Assembly (NCBI GenBank): GCA_963170055.1
Contig: CAUJGJ010000037.1
Span: forward strand, 49,201-59,200
DNA: 10,000 bases
DNA from: Halisarca cf. caerulea
Taxonomy: Eukaryota; Porifera; Demospongiae; Chondrillida; Halisarcidae
Reading direction: 5' to 3'
Position 1 is the first letter of the stretch. Each line of letters begins with the position of its first letter. Below are positions 1 to 10,000 of this stretch, piece by piece. Below the pieces are notes generated by a model, which saw only the letters and a program-made list of their open reading frames with translations, had not been told where the DNA came from and ran no database searches. The translations under genes were made by a program, and so were the position numbers.

Positions 1-59
1 ATGTACAGTACGTACGACAGGTAACACATGTATTCTTACAGTATATGAGATTGTGCTAC

Positions 60-6527
<6,468 letters not shown>

Positions 6528-6660
6528 TGCTAAAGATATACCATACACAAGAAATCATTCACATCCTCAGGACGCCATTTTCTAGCTAAGTGCCCAACCC
6601 ATAATAGAATGTGAACATAAAATATTTATATTGAAATATACACGATCTATATATAGATAT
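6528..6660 (-). promoter_or_regulatory. WIPI3 5' leader and candidate promoter with upstream ATGs
   Basis: Four ATGs precede the WIPI3 start. ATGGCGTCCTGA (6578-6567) encodes Met-Ala-Ser-stop in a good Kozak context (AAAATGG). ATGTGA (6564-6559) is a start-stop. An out-of-frame ORF begins at 6558 and runs past the main start to a TAG at 6498-6496. ATGGTATATCTTTAG (6544-6530) is a 4-codon ORF. A TATA-like palindrome CTATATATAG lies at 6647-6656, which would put transcription start near 6620. That start is inferred only; if it is further downstream, some of these ATGs are not in the mRNA. Confidence 0.35.
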
Positions 6661-6819
6661 CTATTATATGTACCAATTGTACAATAATATAACGCTTTAG
6701 ATACCATATAAATTTCGATGCACCGCCTCCTACGTATAATACACACTGACGTGCAAGCATGGCAATAGCTGTGTCTATCTATGTTCATGCACATCTGTTA
6801 CATGCGGGGCAAGCATAGT

Positions 6820-7432
6820 CAGTGAAACCTCCGTTGAAGGACACCATTGCTCCACCTTGTTAGAAACCCCTCACATTGCCATGCACATATAAACCCTCTG
6901 AAGTAAGGACACCTCAGGAGAGGTCCCAATGGTGTCAGGCTGCAGGAGAGGTCCCAATGGTGTCAGGCTGTAGGAGAGGTCCCAATGGTGTCAGGCTGCA
7001 GGAGAGGTCCCAATGGTGTCAGGCTGCAGGAGAGGTCCCAATGGTGTCAGGCTGCAGGAGAGGTCCCAATGGTGTCAGGCTGCAGGAGAGGTCCCAATGG
7101 TGTCAGGCTGCAGGAGAGGTCCCAATGGTGTCAGGCTGCAGGAGAGGTCCCAATGGTGTCAGGCTGCAGGAGAGGTCCCAATGGTGTCAGGCTGCAGGAG
7201 AGGTCCCAATGGTGTCAGGCTGCAGGAGAGGTCCCAATGGTGTCAGGCTGCAGGAGAGGTCCCAATGGTGTCAGGCTGCAGGAGAGGTCCCAATGGTGTC
7301 AGGCTGCAGGAGAGGTCCCAATGGTGTCAGGCTGCAGGAGAGGTCCCAATGGTGTCAGGCTGCAGGAGAGGTCCCAATGGTGTCAGGCTGCAGGAGAGGT
7401 CCCAATGGTGTCCATATTAAGAGGTTTTACTG
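6820..7432 (+). mobile_element. AAGGACAC-type MITE expanded by a minisatellite
   Basis: The left end CAGTGAAACCTCCGTTGAAG followed by GACACC is the inverse of the right end GGTGTCCATATTAAGAGGTT followed by TTACTG. Between them lie about 90 bp of ordinary interior and then 17.5 copies of a 28-bp repeat. The relatives at 7476-7664 and 9097-9545 lack the array. Flanking TA is not clear (GT on the left, TC on the right). It lies about 0.3 kb upstream of the WIPI3 ATG. Confidence 0.72.
6923..7412. repeat. 28-bp minisatellite, 17.5 copies
   Basis: The unit is GTCCCAATGGTGTCAGGCTG followed by CAGGAGAG, starting at 6923 and every 28 bases to 7399. Only the first unit differs (GCTGTAG for GCTGCAG). 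Because 28 is not divisible by three, all three plus frames cycle through the same 28-residue repeat (MVSGCRRGPNGVRLQERSQW plus CQAAGEVP) with no stop. This gives ORFs of up to 188 codons that I judge non-genic. Confidence 0.96.
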
Positions 7433-7475
7433 TCATAATTAATTAGATTAATGTGACATTCAGTGTAGCAAACTG

Positions 7476-7664
7476 CAGTGAAACCTCTGTAATAAGGACA
7501 CAACTGGGATCACAGTTAACCGCACTGTTTAAGGAGGCTTCCTTATTTAGGAGGTTTTATATGCACACATATCAATGCAAGGGATGTCAAATGGGGCAGA
7601 GCAGTGGTGTCCTGTTAAAGGAGGTGGCTGCATTTTGGAGGTGTCCTTAATAGAGATTTAACTG
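7476..7664 (+). mobile_element. AAGGACAC-type MITE, intact short copy
   Basis: A 189-bp element: left end CAGTGAAACCTCTGTAATAA followed by GGACAC, right end GTGTCCTTAATAGAGATTTA followed by ACTG and then TA. The interior repeats GGAGG.TTCCTTATTTAGGAGG-like pieces near both ends. No transposase. The open frame 7453-7650 is contained almost wholly in it and is not a gene. Confidence 0.78.
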
Positions 7665-7756
7665 TACATGGGGTCATGCAAGGCCTGAATTGTTAGCAAA
7701 ATGCAATCACTGTAGTACTTCCTAGTGGGCCTGGAAAAAGAATCACGAGGAAAATA

Positions 7757-7930
7757 CAGTCACACCTGGTTTATCCGAAACTGGTTTATCCGAAAACCTC
7801 ATTTATCCAACACTCCACTGTGAATCACCATCACTACTCTGTGTACAATTTATCCTGATTTACCCAACACCTGGCTTATCCGACACATTTTATGAGGAAC
7901 AAATGTGGTCGGATAAACGAGGGCCCACTG
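7757..7930 (+). mobile_element. TTTATCC-type MITE, copy B (best preserved)
   Basis: A 174-bp element flanked by TA on both sides (7755-7756, 7931-7932). It starts CAGTCACACCTGGTTTATCC and ends GGATAAACGAGGGCCCACTG, so the ends are inverted repeats. TTTATCCGAA and TTTATCCAACA recur inside. Opposite orientation to copy A (1927-2083), same orientation as copy C (3084-3253). Confidence 0.85.
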
Positions 7931-7932
7931 TA

Positions 7933-8369
7933 TTATAGGAATTAAGAATCACGCATGCAGATCTAGCTAGAGAACGGGTAAAAAAACTACTCACCATGCA
8001 CATAAGTACTGCAGACAAAGTAATTCCGAGATACGAATGCATCTGTGATCAATACACAACTATCTGGATGCCGACACGATCATCATTCAAGCGTGCAATT
8101 GCATACTGCATGCATGCAATGTGTGATTGCATACTTTGAATCATGATCATGCATGTGCATGCAGATAATTGTATAGGGCAGGACTATAGGATAGGGATAC
8201 ATAGGTTTATGTTCACCATATACACATCCAGCTACAGTCAAACATTGAATGTGTCTAACAGCTATATATGGGTGCTTGTAGGAATATTCAGACTGGGTTT
8301 TGTTACCAGTAAACTGTTCTAATTCATCCAAGTTAATACTGTAACCTATATAAATGAATATGAAGAGAT

Positions 8370-8371
<2 letters not shown>
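7933..8371. other. Intergenic, palindromic TGCATGCA words only
   Basis: AT-rich DNA with GCATGCATGCA, CATGATCATGCATG and TGCATGCAGA words near 8110-8165. No coding or mobile-element signature recognised. Confidence 0.45.

Positions 8372-8442
<71 letters not shown>
8372..8442. repeat. (CA)n microsatellite
   Basis: About 71 bp of CA with a single CG interruption at 8401-8402. The minus-strand open frame running through it (8490-8083) is read-through. Confidence 0.95.
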
Positions 8443-8445
<3 letters not shown>

Positions 8446-8839
8446 TATACATATATATAAGTAATAGTTATTGTATGACCGACTGTGCATTGACGTATTT
8501 ATTGCTCAAGTCCTAAGGACACGAAGAGCCACCTCACTTACCTGCACATGCATACACATCCCTTCTGGATGAAATTGCAAAAGACTAATGAGTGAACTGG
8601 ATGAATTGAGGGCCGGATATTATATGCATGCTCATGCATGCAAATGGAGCAGATTTGATTGCTCAAATGAAACACATGCACTGAGAAGCCATATAGGTAC
8701 ATGTAGAGGACTAGAATTCTGATTGATCACGAGGTGCGGATCAATTAAAGCTCAATATATCGGTCTCATGTACTCTATATACATGCACTATATACTGTAA
8801 TATATTTTATACAATATTATTATTATATACACACATTTC

Positions 8840-8842
<3 letters not shown>
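8443..8842. other. AT-rich intergenic stretch, nothing recognised
   Basis: Contains ATGCATGCTCATGCATGC at about 8623-8640 and TATATA-rich sequence near the right end. No gene signature. Confidence 0.45.

Positions 8843-8872
<30 letters not shown>
8842..8872. repeat. (TA)n tract
   Basis: About 30 bp of pure TA directly abutting the left end of the next inverted-repeat element. This is a natural landing site for a TA-targeting element and makes the exact junction ambiguous. Confidence 0.9.
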
Positions 8873-8874
<2 letters not shown>

Positions 8875-9094
8875 GTATATCCGGAAATATTGGCGACATT
8901 TTTCATTTGGTGGTTTGGCGATCAGGATCAAATTAAATCGCCAAATTTCTATCACCAAATACATATAAACCTACTTACTATGCTTTGTCCTTGCTGTGCA
9001 ACCGCCAAATTTAAATTTTGCCAATTTTTATTACAGCCTGATCTTGCGCAAATCGCCAAATTTAATAATCGCCAATATTTCCGGATATACGGTA
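8871..9094. mobile_element. MITE with perfect 26-bp inverted repeats (CGCCAAAT family)
   Basis: The left repeat 8871-8896 (TACCGTATATCCGGAAATAT plus TGGCGA) is the exact reverse complement of 9069-9094. It is 224 bp in total, or 220 bp if the outer TA pairs are target-site duplications. The interior has several (T)CGCCAAATTT or GGCGA words in both orientations (8899-9066), giving multiple smaller hairpins. No coding capacity; the plus open frames here are incidental. Confidence 0.88.
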
Positions 9095-9096
9095 TA

Positions 9097-9545
9097 CAGT
9101 GAAACCTTGATCTATATACATGTATCTATAAGGACATCATTAATAATTATAATTGGGACCACAGTATATACAGTGAAACCTCTTTAAACCGAACCCTCCG
9201 TATTCTGAAAATTAAACCTCTCTAAACTGAACGTGTTTTCAAATCCTGCTCTCTATATTTGCTGTACATACAGAACCTCTCTAATCTGGAAACCTCTCTA
9301 AACTGAACCATTTCTTTGGTCCCAATCTCGAGGGTGTTCGGTTTAGAGAAGTTACACTGTATAAGCTATATCCTGTATATGGAGGTGTCCTTATATTTAT
9401 TCGATTGGAGGTTATAAATGTACAACACATTAATTGCCATGTGAGGGGTGTCGATTGGTGGGCAGGGCATGCATGCATGCATGGTCGAGCATGGGTGTCC
9501 TACTAGAAGAGGAGGCTGCTCATTAAGTTCCATTGTGTAGTTAAT
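9097..9545 (+). mobile_element. AAGGACAC-type MITE interrupted by a second MITE
   Basis: The left part starts CAGTGAAACCTTGATC and includes ATAAGGACAT and AATTGGGACCACAGTATA. The right part resumes after 9361 with GGAGGTGTCCTTATATTTAT, GGAGGTTATAAATG, GGGGTGTCGATTGGTGGGCA, GGTGTCCTACTAGAAGAGGA and GCTGC. These follow the order of the intact copy at 7476-7664 (AACTGGGATCACAG, GGAGGTTTTATATG, GGTGTCCTG, AAAGGAGG, GGCTGC). The right terminus is not clear. A (GCAT)n run sits at 9468-9482. Confidence 0.6.
9171..9359 (+). mobile_element. TTTAAACCGAAC-type MITE, nested insertion
   Basis: A 189-bp element. The left end CAGTGAAACCTCTTTAAACC followed by GAACCCT is an inverted repeat of the right end GGGTGTTCGGTTTAGAGAAG followed by TTACACTG. 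TA flanks it on both sides (9169-9170 and 9360-9361). AACCTCTCTAAACTGAAC recurs inside (9218-9230 and 9290-9308). No transposase. It splits the older element 9097-9545 at its CACAGTATA site. Confidence 0.85.
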
Positions 9546-9866
9546 ATAGCATTATCAGTTATATTGAAATATACTACATTACTATATTCAATATGATTAC
9601 ACAAACATAAATAAATTAACTAAATTGAATTATTACAAAAAATGAATATTACAAATTAGAAGTTATGTCTACTACATTATCTTTCAATTCCTCCGTAATA
9701 TTATACAAATTTCATTTTGACAAACCAAGTGCGTGTCGTGAGTGTATTCGTGATTTAAAGATACCTATCAAGGAAATAATAAACTTCAACTAATACTTGC
9801 AATTATAATGATAAAATATATGTCCCCCACAATCATCGGCCCTTCTGGATCACTCTGGATTTACTC
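9546..9866 (-). other. AT-rich 3' flank of the HECT gene
   Basis: After the HECT stop the minus strand is AT-rich, as expected for a 3' UTR and downstream region. I see no AATAAA on the minus strand between the stop and 9546. The nearest canonical AATAAA is at 9401-9396, inside the nested MITE region. AATACA (about 9744-9739) and AATATA are weaker candidates. No coding sequence recognised. Confidence 0.45.
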
Positions 9867-10000
9867 CTAATGAACATGAAATGAATGTATGCCCATGGAA
9901 ATAGCTGTTAGCAGCTTCTCCTCCAGTTCCTTCTTGGTGCGGTAGTCAGGCAGGGTCAGTTGGTTACTGCAAGTGGCTGCAGTTGGGAGTTGACCTGAGT
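9867..10000 (-). CDS. HECT-domain E3 ubiquitin ligase, C-terminal end (partial)
   Basis: Read from the right edge this encodes QLPTAATCSNQLTLPDYRTK, then KELEEKLLTAISMG, then IHSFHVH and a TAG stop (9869-9867), with a second in-frame stop two codons later. This is the end of a HECT C-lobe. LPTAxTC carries the thioester cysteine (codon 9971-9969), NQLTLPDY is the conserved strand after it, and the EEKLLTAI helix precedes the terminus. HECT enzymes accept ubiquitin from an E2 on this Cys and pass it to substrate lysines. The SFHVH tail resembles the SFHLS-type ends of TRIP12-like HECTs more than the GFGL/GFEL ends of other families, but this is too little to name the family. A possible acceptor (CTCAG|GTCAAC) sits at 9995/9996, so the exon may begin there. 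Tandem with and upstream of WIPI3 on the same strand. Confidence 0.82.
   Translation of the reverse strand, partial: SGQLPTAATCSNQLTLPDYRTKKELEEKLLTAISMGIHSFHVH

Noticed and set aside
6876..7442. 188-codon ORF of 28-residue repeats as a repeat-protein gene
   Set aside because: The repeat is open in all three frames because the unit is 28 bp and stop-free; it lies inside a MITE and lacks promoter, splice or codon-level support.
7766..7930. Repeated TTTATCC words as bacterial-type binding sites or an origin
   Set aside because: They are internal and terminal repeats of a TA-flanked MITE present in three copies.
8083..8490. 135-codon minus ORF
   Set aside because: Its core is the CA microsatellite at 8372-8442; the flanks show no protein family.

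Overview
This is animal nuclear DNA. Short coding exons are separated by GT...AG introns, which are filled with long CA/GT microsatellites, homogeneous minisatellites and several families of short terminal-inverted-repeat elements flanked by TA (MITE-like). The exon sequences are metazoan. The density of CAGT...ACTG elements and of TACGTA and TGCATGCA words reminds me of demosponge genomes, but the species cannot be fixed from the sequence alone. Nothing here is bacterial: most long open frames are microsatellite or minisatellite read-through (CVCV, HTHT, 28-aa repeats).

Two real genes can be read, both on the minus strand. (1) The 5' part of a WDR45B/WIPI3 orthologue (a PROPPIN autophagy beta-propeller) runs from an ATG at 6527 down to the left edge. 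Five coding exons are visible: 6527-6449, 5395-5321, 1289-1188, 796-709 and 154-60. They join in frame over 146 codons with GT/AG at every junction, and the rest of the gene lies left of position 1. (2) The last coding exon of a HECT-domain E3 ubiquitin ligase lies at 10000-9867. It includes the catalytic cysteine and ends at a TAG. The two genes are in tandem, about 3.3 kb apart.

Layout from left to right: exon 5 (60-154); intron 4 with a GT microsatellite and a degenerate repeat (155-708); exon 4 (709-796); intron 3 (797-1187), whose 5' splice site is itself the end of a (GT)n tract; exon 3 (1188-1289); the 4-kb intron 2 (1290-5320), holding two copies of a TTTATCC-type MITE, a 25-bp minisatellite, a 95-bp tandem duplication, a long hairpin (3512-4079), a 320-bp GT tract and another MITE; exon 2 (5321-5395); intron 1 (5396-6448) with a CA/CG tract; exon 1 and its leader with four upstream ATGs (6449 to about 6620). 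The intergenic part (about 6620-9866) holds a MITE expanded by a 28-bp minisatellite, an intact relative of it, a third TTTATCC MITE, a CA repeat, a (TA)n tract, an element with perfect 26-bp inverted repeats, and a nested MITE-in-MITE. It ends in AT-rich sequence downstream of the HECT gene.

I found no CRISPR, operon, rRNA, tRNA or novel multi-gene system. The unusual content lies in how repeats sit relative to the WIPI3 splice sites, in the foldback structure, and in the shared end pattern of the MITE families.
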